64,000 bases of DNA from Tetrahymena elliotti 4EA (lineage: Eukaryota; Ciliophora; Oligohymenophorea; Hymenostomatida; Tetrahymenidae): the NCBI GenBank assembly GCA_000231825.2, contig JH720302.1:1077258-1141257 (forward strand). The letters run 5' to 3'. Shown here piece after piece: positions 1 through 11,253 of this stretch (its first letter is position 1; every line of letters begins with the position of its first letter). The notes beneath the pieces are model-generated. The model worked only from the letters and a program-made list of their open reading frames with translations. It had not been told where the DNA came from and ran no database searches. The position numbers and the translations under genes were made by a program.

Positions 1-1863
1 AACGTTACAAGCTCAGCTTTGGATTTTGGTTTAGAAAAAATCATGTAAAAAGGAATTTAAACCATTAACAGTTATTTACCTAAAAAAATTTTTGAAAAAC
101 TTGAAACCTTAATTATGAATGATCCTATTTTTATTTATTTAATCACAAAAATGTTTGCTTTAGATGAAATTAGGAATAATCGAAAAAATCAATAAAAAAT
201 GGAATAAATTATTGAGAAATTAAGATCCAAAAATAAAAATATGGAATTATGTAATTCTATAGGTAAATAATTTTGTTAATTTTTTACCTCAAATATGAAT
301 TTATTAAAGCGTAAGCATTCAATAATTCCTATTATCAGTCAAACTTTATCAGGTTTAGTTTAACTTACATAAGTTTTAGATAGCATCTTGATTTAATTAC
401 TAAAGGAGCTAATTGATATGGATAATGATTTTTTATAAGTAGATAATTTGTTGCAAATTTTGGAGATAAATGATTAAGAATCTAATTTAATATCTGAACA
501 TTTTAAGAAATAAAAACTTGTTGAAATTTAAAAAATTGAAAAAGCAGATAAAAATATCTATCAAATTATGTTTGATAAAATATCTGATTAAAATTTAAGT
601 AACGAAAATTTCCCAGAAGGAATAATAAATGATAAAAAGAAAATATAAATTATTAATTTCTTTTCCCTATTGTCAAAAACAAAATAAAATATTGAAAAAA
701 AAAAATACAAGTATTTAATTTAATAATTAGCTGATATAATAACTGAATAAATCACTTTAGTAATATCTAATAATCTTACTGTAGGAATTAGCTACTGTTG
801 TGGAGTTTTAAAAAATAAAATCATCAATAAAATTTCAAGCAAAATAGAGTAAAAGTAATAATTAAACTAAATAGAAATATCTAGCTCAAAAAAAATCTAA
901 TAAACTAATTTAAATATTGTTATTACCTAATAAATGATCTCTTATGCATATAGATCTTCTTGTTTGATAAAAAACTAAATTTTTAAATTGACAAAATCAA
1001 TTTTCAACACAATCTAAGATTTTTATTTTCATCCTGAAAATAAATTATTTAATCTGATAAAATGGATAATACTAAACCTATTTAAGTTCATTATTCTCAT
1101 TTGGTTTCGTATTACATTCATTTGGTTTTAGATTAAGTCCTATTTGTTTAGTATTAAGTTAATATGGATTAGTATTAAGAATTATTCAATAACAAATTAT
1201 ATTTTTAAAGAATTATATTTTTATTTAAAAAATACTAAATTCTTTAGATAATATGCTAATCCAGATCTTATTTCCAAAGAGCCTATTTCACAAACTTCAT
1301 GGCTGGAATTTATTATGAAAACTAAAAAATTTATCTAACAAGAATTTAAATAATAATCAAATCTATTTAAAATCAAAGTGGTTTAAAAAATTTATGGCAT
1401 AATAATAATTTTCGAATTAACTAAACCAATTTAAATATATTTCTTGATCAAATTCAGACATTCCTCTAACTTAATAGTAATTTACCTTGTCTACAAGAAA
1501 GTTTAAGACATCTTAATTCAAAATAATCTTGAGTAATAAATACTTTGTTATCTAAACAAAATAAATTTTTATAAGTATTTTAAAATGTTTCTAAATAAGA
1601 AAAAATATGAAGTTAGACAAAACATTAGAACAAAATTTAATAAATATTTCTGCTTATATCTTATCTAAAGCATATACTAATTTATTAGAGATAAGATAAC
1701 TTCTAATCAGAAAGCTATGCAATATTTAAAGGTATTTTTCTCTCTCAAATATTTCTTATTATTTCGCTTTGCTCTAGAGATGTTCTATTTCTCCTATAAC
1801 TATGTTCACATGGTCATTTAAATATTTAATATACTAATATATTTTTTTTGCATAATATTTTGA
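1..1863 (+). CDS. Long hydrophobic protein of unknown function (5' end outside window)
   Basis: Frame 1 stays open for 620 codons from the window edge to TGA at 1861-1863 when TAA/TAG are read as Gln; a TGA-free run this long is very unlikely by chance in this composition. The start lies upstream, so the N-terminus is missing. Roughly the first 320 residues are polar, Lys/Ile/Gln-rich and helical-looking. From about residue 340 onward there are several strongly hydrophobic Ile/Leu/Phe-rich segments, including one near residues 345-390 and another at the extreme C-terminus, consistent with membrane insertion. No catalytic motif or family signature was recognised. No intron is needed to keep the frame. 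It runs convergently with the next gene (-), leaving about 440 bp between the stops. Coding status is fairly sure; function is unknown. Confidence 0.65.
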
Positions 1864-2304
1864 AAAAATTAAGATAAAATAATCAAATATTTGAGATTAT
1901 TTTTTGTATTTATGTTATATTTAATTGCATATTTTTATTATTTAATTTTGATAGATATTTAAGAGAAGAAATTTACAAATTGTTGGATATTTTTTTGCAA
2001 ATTGATGGGGGGATTCTATGGTATAATATGAAGTTATCGTGGAGTTCACTAAAACAGTCATATTTTAAAAACTTCTCAATAAAATCAAAAAAATATCTAA
2101 AATGAAACTTTAGAAATATTGAATATAACATTTGTTTAAATATCAAATTAAGTTAAAAAATTAATCTAAAAAAATATTTCAGATTTTAAAAATTAATGTT
2201 AAAATTAAGTATTTCAGATTTTCAAAAATAAAAAAGAAAAAAGATGAATAAATATTTAAAAAACATGAAATAAATGTAGGATTTTATTTTATTGATTTGA
2301 GATC
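1864..2304. other. Convergent intergenic spacer
   Basis: Very AT-rich with long A and T runs and no TGA-free frame that continues either neighbour. It separates two convergent stops, so it should hold both 3' untranslated regions and polyadenylation signals; no distinct site could be singled out. Confidence 0.5.
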
Positions 2305-4106
2305 TCAACTAGAAGTAAGCTATTTTTTAGCAGAGGATGTAGAAAAAACACGATTTCTAACACCAAAATTTTACTTACTTTTGTTGGTAGTATCTCCTTT
2401 ATCTTTATAGTAGTCAGAAAATAAGTTTCCAAGTTTACCATTTGGTTTAAATATAAAATTTGGGCTTCTTGGTTAACTCATTTTATAGTCATTTGTCTCA
2501 ACTGTATATGAAGAGAAAATTTCATTAATTTTATTATTATTATTATAACCATATTTCCATTATGTTAAGGTTGATTACTAGCTCTACTATTTTTGGTTAA
2601 GAGACTAAAGAGTTGAATTAAATAAAGAATGGGATTGTTTTCTAGAATGAAAACCATTTTCATGGGAACTAACACTGCTTGCAGTTTTTTACAACCCAAA
2701 ATTCTATTGATTAATACTATTAAATTAGTTCTTAGGAGAATTCTATTGATTATATACAAAACTAGTTTGATTAAATTACTGATGTAAAGTACTTTATGGA
2801 CTACGTACTCTATTGATAGGACTAGTAATATTACTATAAAATTGGCTATTAAGTTTCTAAAGAGGAATTCTTTGCTTTATGTTGGGGTTTTAAGTAATGT
2901 TCGAGCTTTCTTTTTAAGGAATATTCATTGAAATGAGTTTAAAATTTTTATTTTTGTTTTACTCTTAATCTAGCTAACCAAAAAATTAAGAGTTTAAGTT
3001 CAATGAAACATTTTGTGGACTCTAAAGTCTTTTAAATACCAACTTAGGAGAATCTCTATTAGTTTTTTAGGATTAACTATTTTAATATTAGTTAGTGTTC
3101 ATAATTCTTTCTCTTTCTGTTGATTGAGTTCTTGGTTCTTTAGTCAAATCGTTAACTGATTTTTTGATTCTAAATCCAGTAGAAGCAGTGCTGGATCTTT
3201 AAATTTAAGGTTATATTTGGTTATTAATATTATTTTTAGGTTCTTAACTTTAATTTTTTGACTTTTATTGAACAAATTAATTTTAATTGATTTCATCATT
3301 TTGATTTGATTAGTTATCAAAATAAAAGTTGTTAAATTTTGTTTTTAGGTAGTTTTTAAAGTTTTTGTAGTCAAACCTCTACTATTTAAATTTCTCCTTT
3401 TAATCAATTATTGTTTTTTCTTACTCAGCAGTTGGCTTAAATATTTCATTCTTATCAAAGGCATCTTATCCACTGCAAGCACTTATCCAAGCTGGCTAAC
3501 TTATTTTCTTATCAGCCAGTGATTGTTATATCTTTTATTTTAGAGGAACAAAGGTAATCTTATTCATTTCCTTACTCTCCTTTTTAACAAATTAATCAAA
3601 TTAAATCAAAATATGCTTTCAAATATGTTAAATTTTAAAATAAGTTACTTTATCATTCTAGAAAAATTGAGTTGGCACAAATAAATCTGAAGAATTAAAT
3701 ATCTATCTGAATTATTTTGGATGCTAGATTAACCCTTGAGACTTTATGTTGATAAATTTAAAAAAATTAGTATCATGATATTAATAAAACAAATGTGTAA
3801 AATTGAATATTTAAAAGTAGTATTCAAATATGATATTAAATTTTATCTTACTTGCTCTGCTCTTCTCTTAAAGTTTTCTTATTTTTTAAGATTTTTTAAA
3901 TCTGCAATTTCCTATTTCTTTTGTTCTAAATAGATCTACCTATTTTAAATCAATTATTGCTAAAGTTCATTATAGTTGATTTAATTTTTTTTAAAGTTGA
4001 TTTTATCAAATATCTCAGATGATTTTTTAGTATCAAAGTCTACTAATCCATTTTCGATGTTTGATACACTTTATATGGTTTATAAGTTTTAGATTTAGAG
4101 ATTCAT
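2305..4106 (-). CDS. Ser/Asn/Gln-rich protein, 534 aa, three exons
   Basis: Exons 4106-3852, 3723-3649 and 3579-2305 are all phase 0 and give 534 residues before TGA at 2307-2305. Intron 1 (3851-3724) begins GTAAGATAAA and ends TCTAG; intron 2 (3648-3580) begins GTAACTTATT and ends AAAAAG, a less usual 3' site. The ATG at 4106 is the first in frame. The N-terminal 85 residues include a Lys/Glu/Gln-rich helical stretch (motif YLEQKKQEIADLKNL) that could form a coiled coil. The middle carries DLFVPTQFF and KPTAEQEKTI. From about residue 220 the protein becomes low-complexity, rich in Ser, Asn, Gln and basic residues with SP pairs, typical of a phosphorylated disordered region. No known family was recognised; a cytoskeletal or ciliary role is only a guess. 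Exon 3 alone also starts with an in-frame ATG at 3567. Confidence 0.8.
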
Positions 4107-5436
4107 TAATGATACTATTTGAATAAAATGTTGATTTTTTTTACTTTTCTAAACCGAATTAAATCAGAAAGTTATTTGTTTAATTAAATTAACAAAGAGA
4201 TGATTTGTTCTACTAATTATTGATAACTTAATTACACCAACACTAAATTAAAATTTTTCTTAATTTAAATAGAATTTTGCAATGAAGAAACAAACATTTA
4301 TTATTCCTCTTTTTTCGAAATAAAAAACTTCTGAGAAACTAGCAAATAAAATACTTCAACTGAGCTATACATAATATGAAAGTTATAATTTAAAGAGAGA
4401 AGGTAGATAATTTGAATTAATAATTTTAAGAAATCAAAAGAATTTGTTCTACTTCTACTTAGAAATAATTTGAGCTGAAAGATTAATTAATATTGAAAAT
4501 TTTAAATTGATTCTACTTATATATTTATTTACTGATTGTAAGTAAATACCATTAAATTACCAAAGATTCATAAAACTTCTACTAAGATTCAGGGTTTTAA
4601 TTAAAAAATATAATAGGGCTGATTAAATTTGATCATAATGTATTTCTTATTAATTAGAGCTGAGTAAAGAGTAATCTAAATAAAAAAATTCTGATTTAGT
4701 AATAAAAACAGTATTTTTATCAAAAATGTGTTACTTTCTTAATTATTTATTAATTTTATGGGAATTAAATTATGACTAGTTCACCTTAAAATTTAATGAT
4801 TCTTATTTTTAAGAAGCCACACTCCTTCTGGAAATCCATTCAAAGAATAACAAAGCAATACTAACTTAAAGAAATAATGTTGATTCATTTAATCCAAAAT
4901 AAATACTGACCTAAAAATATTTTCAATGAAATAATCTTATGTAAAATGAATACTTGGTTTCTTAACCAAAATAATGACTTTTAACAGAATAGTAAAAACA
5001 AAACAAAAAAAAAGATGTTTAAAGTTGGAAATTAAATTTTAAGATTATCTAAATGATTTCCATTTTTTGAATTAGCTTAAATTATCATTTGATTTATATT
5101 GATTTATCAATTGTAAATTGATACGATTGGAGCTTTTGATTATTTTGAATGAGTATACTTTATTTTTAATATAATGTAAGCTTTAAAGTGCAATTTTAAT
5201 GTAAAATCTAAAATCTTGATAATCTTTATTGAATAAGAATAATTTCTGATACAACAAATTTTGATGATTGACTTCACTCATTGCATTCAATTTTAATTTA
5301 TTTAGAAAACGATTAAAAATCTTATTAAATATTTATCTATTTCCCCAAAAAATTTAAGTTACATGAATAAAGATTTTAGTGTCCCTATTTGTTAGATTTT
5401 AATTTCTATTAACAATTTTTTCACTGAGCTGAATGA
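4107..5436. other. Gene-poor stretch without convincing coding
   Basis: The + frame starting at ATG 4282 reads into protein-like text but meets TGA about every 50 codons, the chance rate. Its G content is about even over the three codon positions in the first 300 bases, unlike neighbouring genes. I treat it as non-coding or long-decayed sequence. It also holds the start-proximal region of the gene at 2305-4106. Confidence 0.4.
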
Positions 5437-6162
5437 AAGACTGATTCGGTATTAGTAAGTTACTTATTTTTCAAAGTAGTTGTGATAAAATTTAATTTAA
5501 CAAAAATACATCTATTTCTACTAATAATTTAATTTTAAGTAATGTAATTTTCTTCATCAAACAAAACGCTCTTCTTTATTTATTAGCATTATTAATATCT
5601 TGTTAACAATTAATCAATTCTTCATTGTTCTTACTGCTCATTTTTTTGTTTTGTGAATAAAGTAAACTACAAACATTACACATATCAATTCAACAAAATT
5701 AAAGAAAAATTTCTTAACTTACTTGTTTAATAAATTTATTATTTTAATAAGAAAAAATAAAAGACCCAAGAGCTTTCATTGAATATAATATATAAAATTA
5801 AGTATTTTAATAACAGTATCATAGAAATTGGAGATAAACCTATGAAAAAAAGATATATAGAATAGTTATCATTATAACCCAAAATACATTTTATTGATAT
5901 TTTTAACCTTAACTTATTTTATTAATAATTATTAAATTTTATAATTTGATGCTCAATTGATGAATATCTATCTATTGATTAACCCATAAAAAAAGAGTTC
6001 ATTATTAAAATATTCAATGACTATTGTTGTTAAAATAATGTCCATTACTTTTATGAAGTTTTGCTGAACGAAATTTTCCACATTATAAAATATATTAGAA
6101 ATAGGAGAGATTCGATGTGTATTCATGAAATAAAAAGAATAGCTACTTATGTGAGTGATTGA
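5437..6162 (+). other. Probable coding stretch, possibly exons of an unresolved gene
   Basis: One + frame is TGA-free for 170 codons (5437-5946) and again for 70 codons (5950-6159). G is clearly enriched at the first codon position, as in the real genes of this window. Text such as IEIGDKPMKKRYIEQ and EIFHIIKYIRNRRDS looks like a folded, charged protein. Candidate donor GTGAGTGATT lies at 6151, and frames just downstream (to about 6480) again look coding, but no splice pattern joining them with consistent phase was found. It may be a real multi-exon gene or a decaying one. Family unknown. Confidence 0.35.
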
Positions 6163-7876
6163 TAAAAATTTAATTTATCATCAAAGAGTGAGGCAGTGGT
6201 TGGCGTGCCGATAGATAAAGTTAGTTACAGAAAATTTGAAATTAATTTACTCATATTAAATTGAAAAAAATGTAACAAAAGAAATCCTATAAAACAAAAT
6301 AAATAATGAAAGCAATAGCCCTTAGACCTCAGTTTAGATATCAAATAAAAGAGCCAATAATTCTGCTGAATCGTATTCCCAGCCATCTTTCTTACTTTCC
6401 GCATTTTATAAATTTTACAAGATAATGATCTTTAATCTTATCAAAAAATTGTTAATTAATTTGGCTCATCTTTTAAATTTTGATTGAGGTTACTCAAGAA
6501 TAATTTTAGGACACATTTTTAAGAACAAAAAAGCTCTAAATCTTAATTGTGTTCTTATTTTCATTAATAAAATTAGTTGTTAGATTGTATGAGATTTCAT
6601 TTCATTAAGTGAATAAATCTTACAGATTTTTTTTGATGAAAAGAGATTACAGTTTACAATATGCCCATTTACTCAACTTTACAAATAAATTTTTATCTAA
6701 TTTAAACTAATAAAAATAATAAGCTTATGTAATTTATCTTAAACATTTAATTATTTAAACATTAATGTAATCCTACTTAATCTTTACCTTTAAATAATAA
6801 CAAAATTATTTTTTGGATTCTATTTAAACATTTCAATAAAAACAAAATAATATTTTCACAATCACAAAAAACTATTTAAGCCGATTTCTTTTTTTTATTG
6901 ACAAATAAGAACATTTCAATAAACAGAATTTAACACATGTTTTGTAAGAGATATTTTAGCTAATAAGTATGAGAAGTATAAATATTTTATATAGGGTAAG
7001 TATTTCTTAGATAGAGTACTTGAATTGAAATTACGATGGTATAATTTAATTTTGCAGAGTAAACTTTATTACATTTAAAATGAATTAGAAATAATAATCT
7101 GTAGCTTACATTAATTTTGTTGATTGATTTAACTTTAATTTTACCTAGAAATATCACAAGATCTTCATCGAGTAGATTGATTTGCTCATTATGACAAACG
7201 AGTAGGGTATAATTGCTAAACATTGGGTTACAATTTAAAAGATAGCCAAACAGCAAATATCAAAAATGTATTATACTTTTAAAATACATTTTACAATACC
7301 TAGAGTTTTATAAGTTAAAACACTTGTTAAAATAAATACTGCTATTTACTTGAAATATACAAATAAATAAAAACAATAATGCTCAGTTAAAGGTCAAAAG
7401 CAAAAGCGCTCTATTGAATATTATCTCAAAGGTTAAAAATTATTTTATTGGGATATGGAAAAGGATGAATAATGACTTACTTGATTAACATATTGATTTA
7501 TTCTTTATATTAGATTATTAAAAACCCCGTTGCTATTTATTCATTTACAGATTACATTTTATAATTACAATCTATTACCAATATTTATTTTTAAGCATAT
7601 ATTAATAAATAAAGAATGTAAAAATCTTATTATAGCTTGCAATTTGCAATATGGTTTAAAATTTTTTATTCTCATATCAACAACTTAGCATCAAATTTGC
7701 TTGAAATATTTACTGAGTATTAGCATTTTTTGGAAATAGTATAGTATGTACGTCAAAACTTTAAAAAGTTCATTTAGCTTTCATTATTAATTGATTTAAA
7801 AAAATAAGTTTCTTTCATCACTTAAATGTCTAAATGCTATTTGCTTGGTAATCGCAAATCTAACTACAATATTAAT
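6163..7876. other. Intergenic, no supported gene
   Basis: Contains a short GC-richer patch near 6180-6220 and coding-like text in two + frames to about 6480. A minus-strand TGA-free run of about 220 codons (7256 down to about 6600) begins just after a TGA and has no strong codon bias. Long TGA-free runs of this length are expected by chance here, so I call no gene. Confidence 0.4.
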
Positions 7877-8095
7877 ATGGAATGCCACTTTTAAGGAAGT
7901 ATTTGGCAATACAGAGGAGATTTATTTAAATTTTAGTTCAAAAATATTGGGTTTTTCTAATTAATTCTATTGGTTTTCATTGAATAGATTGATGTGGAAA
8001 TTAGAGCGGAGTAATCTGTAAGGATGATAGGAATAGAAGGTTTGCCTTTCATTGAAGTAGGTCCATTTATTACTTATATGTAATTTAATTAATGA
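7877..8095 (+). CDS. Small hypothetical ORF, 72 aa
   Basis: ATG at 7877, TGA at 8093-8095. The predicted peptide begins MECHFQGSIWQYRGDLFKF and ends with IEGLPFIEVGPFITYMQF. It is richer in G and C than its surroundings and has G-starting codons in the second half (gtg gaa, gcg gag, gaa ggt, gaa gta ggt). The central Phe/Leu/Ile stretch could be a membrane segment or an unspliced intron. No family recognised and no neighbour in the same direction nearby. A real small gene or exon is plausible but not certain. Confidence 0.4.
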
Positions 8096-8689
8096 ATATT
8101 ACATTTCTTTAATGGTAATTGATTTCAATATATTCTTAATTATCCAAAATGTAAATCCTAATTACGCCAAAAACACCAATTAATTATTATCAGTAATAAT
8201 GAGATGAGTAGCTCCATTTTATAATAATTTAAAAGCTATTTTAAAAATTGCCATCTTCTTCCCTCTTCAGGATGTTTGCGCAAGCGTCCTGAAGGTGCGT
8301 CTTGCATAAAATTAAAGGAAATAGTGTATATAAAAAAAGCAAAGAAAGAATATGATAAATATTGATATAAATTAGGTCTTTAATAAAATCTCTTACTACT
8401 ATTTGCTCTGTAAACGAAAATTGTTCATTAAATTGATTTGCAAGCTTAATTCTACATAATAAAAACACCGTAAAATACTTAATTCTACCTTTTTTGGATT
8501 GTTTTTGTCAAATTTTCAAACATTTTCTTCTTTCTCAAAAACAAAAATAGTAGATGCTTTCTAAAAAGCTTATTGCTTCTCAATAGCTAAATATAATAGA
8601 GGAAGTTAAAAATTAGAAAAGAGTCTTTTTATTTTAGATAAAAATAACAAGTTTTTCTTTTATCCTCATAGATTGATAGCATATGAAGA
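8096..8689. other. Spacer containing a GC-rich palindrome and a minus-strand open stretch
   Basis: A minus-strand frame without in-frame ATG is TGA-free from about 8510 to 8180 and contains protein-like text (RDFIKDLIYI, CKTHLQDACANILKREED). It could be an internal exon but no splice partners were found. The palindrome at 8268-8291 lies inside it. Confidence 0.35.
8268..8291. repeat. 24-bp GC-rich imperfect palindrome
   Basis: The two halves are reverse complements around the centre TTGCGCAA, with outer arms CAGGA and TCCTG. The only mismatches would be G-T wobble pairs if transcribed. It stands out in DNA that is otherwise close to 80 percent AT. It could be a protein-binding site or an RNA hairpin. 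Confidence 0.6.
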
Positions 8690-9106
8690 ATGGAAGGTAC
8701 TAAATATATCTTACTTCATATGAAAGATAATGATATCATAGAAGGGTAAAACAATCAATCATTCTTAAATAATACACGGTTTCATTCATTTTAGCTATAG
8801 AAAAATGTATGAACGAAAAAGGTTTAAAATATATAGAGGGAAAAAAAAAATTTTATTAATTCTACGAAATCTTATGTTCATATCTTCAACGAAATGACGA
8901 CTACACTTTTACATATCAGAGGGAGGGGAAAAAGTAAATTAATTCAGTTTGCTTAAAATTCCAGATTTTTAAAAAAGAAAGACAGCTTTAAATTAATACC
9001 ATGCACGCTGGGTGACTTTTCGATGATTTAGAAAATAAAATAGAAAGCGCGCATTTAAATTTTAGTCAATATAATGGGCAGTACATATACGATATAATAA
9101 GCCTGA
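8690..9106 (+). CDS. Small ORF with one in-frame TGA or a 30-nt intron
   Basis: ATG at 8690 opens a frame reaching TGA at 9104-9106, interrupted once by TGA at 8810-8812. That TGA sits inside GTATGAACG...ATATAG (8807-8836), a 30-nt segment with GT and TAG ends whose removal keeps the frame and gives about 128 residues. The peptide starts MEGTKYILLHMKDNDII and later contains HIRGRGKSKLIQFAQN and LIPCTLGDFSMIQKIKQK, basic and protein-like. No family recognised. Alternatives: a pseudogene, or chance. The downstream half is also readable in another frame, so confidence is low. Confidence 0.3.
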
Positions 9107-11253
9107 AAGACGTATAAAATTTAAGGATTTCCCTTTTTTACATATAACTCTTATAACTTATTTATTTGCTGGCCAAATTTACAAAACAGTAAAAACTCTT
9201 TAGTGCTTTTATCCATTATCTTGATCTAAAAATTGTCATGTTTGCACTTGGTAAGACTTCATTCAGTCTCTAATACTACTAACTATCTAACTAACAAATT
9301 ATCAGTGATTTTTTTGGTTTTTTTTATTTGTCTATTTTATTAGTTAATTTAAATTAAAAATGTTAGCAATCAACGAACGATTTCTTCCTTCGTTCATTAA
9401 AATCTTCTTTTATACTTAATATTTTTTTCATAAATTTTTAAATATTCCGTAAATGCAATAATCAAGATAAAGGTTTTATGAGAATTAGCATATTTTTAAA
9501 AAATTATGTAGATATTTAGTAGTTCTATTTAGATGAATTGTGCATTTATATATGTTGCTGTTGTTGTTGTTAATAGATATTAATAATTTTAATAATCATA
9601 TTTTGTTTCAATAGATTGATTGATTAATATGAATCATCCCAACGATATTTTTATTGATTGGTCTGGAGAGAAAATTAATGAATAATTTCTTTTTAACCTT
9701 TCAAATATTCTTTCATTTTAATCTTTTTTCTAGAATCTTAAGATCAAATAAAGCATGAAAAATCGTTTTTTAAAATTTTATTTCTTTATTTTGTAATAGT
9801 TAGACCATAGTAGGCCTATACAGGCTATGATTGTGAAACTTTTTTCAACATTTATTTGTTTTTTTCCCTTTAAGGGGTGAGAGAAAGCGGGTGAGGGTGA
9901 GCTAGTATGTGTTTAATAAAGCACTAAATAAAATAATTGAATAAAAGAAAAAAGAATATTGCTCGAGAAAATGAATTTTGAAATTTTAATTATAATATTT
10001 GTTTGTTTGTGTCTCTTCCCAAGAGGATAAAATGAGAAATTTAAAAGTAGTTTTTATTTTAATGAAACAGGAAAATGAAATAAAAATAATTGCTTAGAAT
10101 TTTTTAATGGTGAAACGTTTAAAGAGGGGTTATTCAAATGTCTAGCATAATTCACAAAAAACAAATTTATAAAATTATGAAAAAATATAGAATAAGATAC
10201 AAAATAGCATGTGTATATGTAGGCAGCTGATATGGCTAATAAATTTTGTTTTTAAAGTTAAAATGAGTGAGTTAGTTAGTGATTGGTTGTTAGGAGTGCG
10301 TATGGGGAAATAAAGAAGAAAGATGGAAATTATTTATTAATTTAGAAGAGAGATGAAAGAGGCAATAAAAGGATGATAAAAATAATGAAAAGAGAACTAA
10401 CATAAGAAGCGGTGAAGAAATTAAAATAGATAAAAAGAAAAATGATAGTGGGGGAGGAGTATCGAGTATTGAATAATTAATAAGCTAAATTATAAATTAT
10501 TAGATTTGGGTGAATGAGAGGGTGATTGATATTTCAATCCCTTAATCACTCACTTGCTCATTCCTTCATTGATTTACTTAATGAATGTTCCAATTATTTA
10601 CTTAAATTAATTAAATGAAAATTTCCTTAATTATATTTGAATTCTTATTTAGATGTTAATTTAATAAATTTCTTCTTATTTGAAAGCAAAAAGGTAAACA
10701 ATTGACAAAAAACAAACTTTGCACCTGCAAAAAATAATAGTGTAAATTTTACATCAAAAAATATTAAAGAAAGCAAAAAAGTAAAAGTAAGAAAGAAAAA
10801 AGCAAAAAAATCATTATCTTTGAACTATCAAACTGTAAATTAAATTTCACTATTATTTTTATTAGTATAACCTCTTATTATGGTTACAATTACAATATGA
10901 CCAATTCAAATCTACTCTTAATTACTTTTATTATAACCACCATCTCCATCAAAATACCTTATCTTACTAAATTATCTCCATTTTCATTTTTATTCTCACA
11001 ACACATGCCCATCCTAACAAAATAGCAAACCCCTCTTTGCATAGCAGGATGATTTTAATTTTTTTCTTATTGATGTATTTGCTGCATGACAAACAACAAA
11101 TCTTAATTTATTTTGGATGCAGTTGAGATACTTATTGATTTATTCTTAAATACAGAAAATCATATTCTTTAAGTAAAGGTAAATTAAAATAATAACCTTT
11201 TTATTTCTTAAATCTTAGAATATACACAAACAACTACACAGCTATTCTTAAAC
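9107..11253. other. Long intergenic region upstream of the 7-exon gene
   Basis: No supported gene. It includes a purine-rich stretch on the + strand (about 10210-10500) with several GGAGG/GAGTG runs, followed by the inverted repeat at 10512-10563. The last few hundred bases before ATG 11254 should hold the promoter and 5' untranslated region of that gene. Short phrases look coding but no long biased frame was found. Confidence 0.45.
10512..10563. repeat. Inverted repeat able to form a hairpin
   Basis: GAATGAG (10512-10518) and GTGATT (10522-10527) are complementary to CTCATTC (10557-10563) and AATCAC (10544-10549), leaving a loop of about 16 nt. It directly follows a strongly purine-rich + strand stretch. 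Function unknown. Confidence 0.5.

Noticed and set aside
4282..5400. A long + frame that reads as protein if TGA is also treated as sense
   Set aside because: TGA occurs at about the chance rate and G shows no codon-position bias in the part counted; with no stop codon allowed, any frame is open, so openness proves nothing.
6987..7256. Minus-strand 89-codon ORF, extendable to about 220 codons with the ciliate code
   Set aside because: It starts at a TTG right after TGA, has no codon bias, and TGA-free runs of this size are expected by chance in several kilobases of AT-rich spacer.
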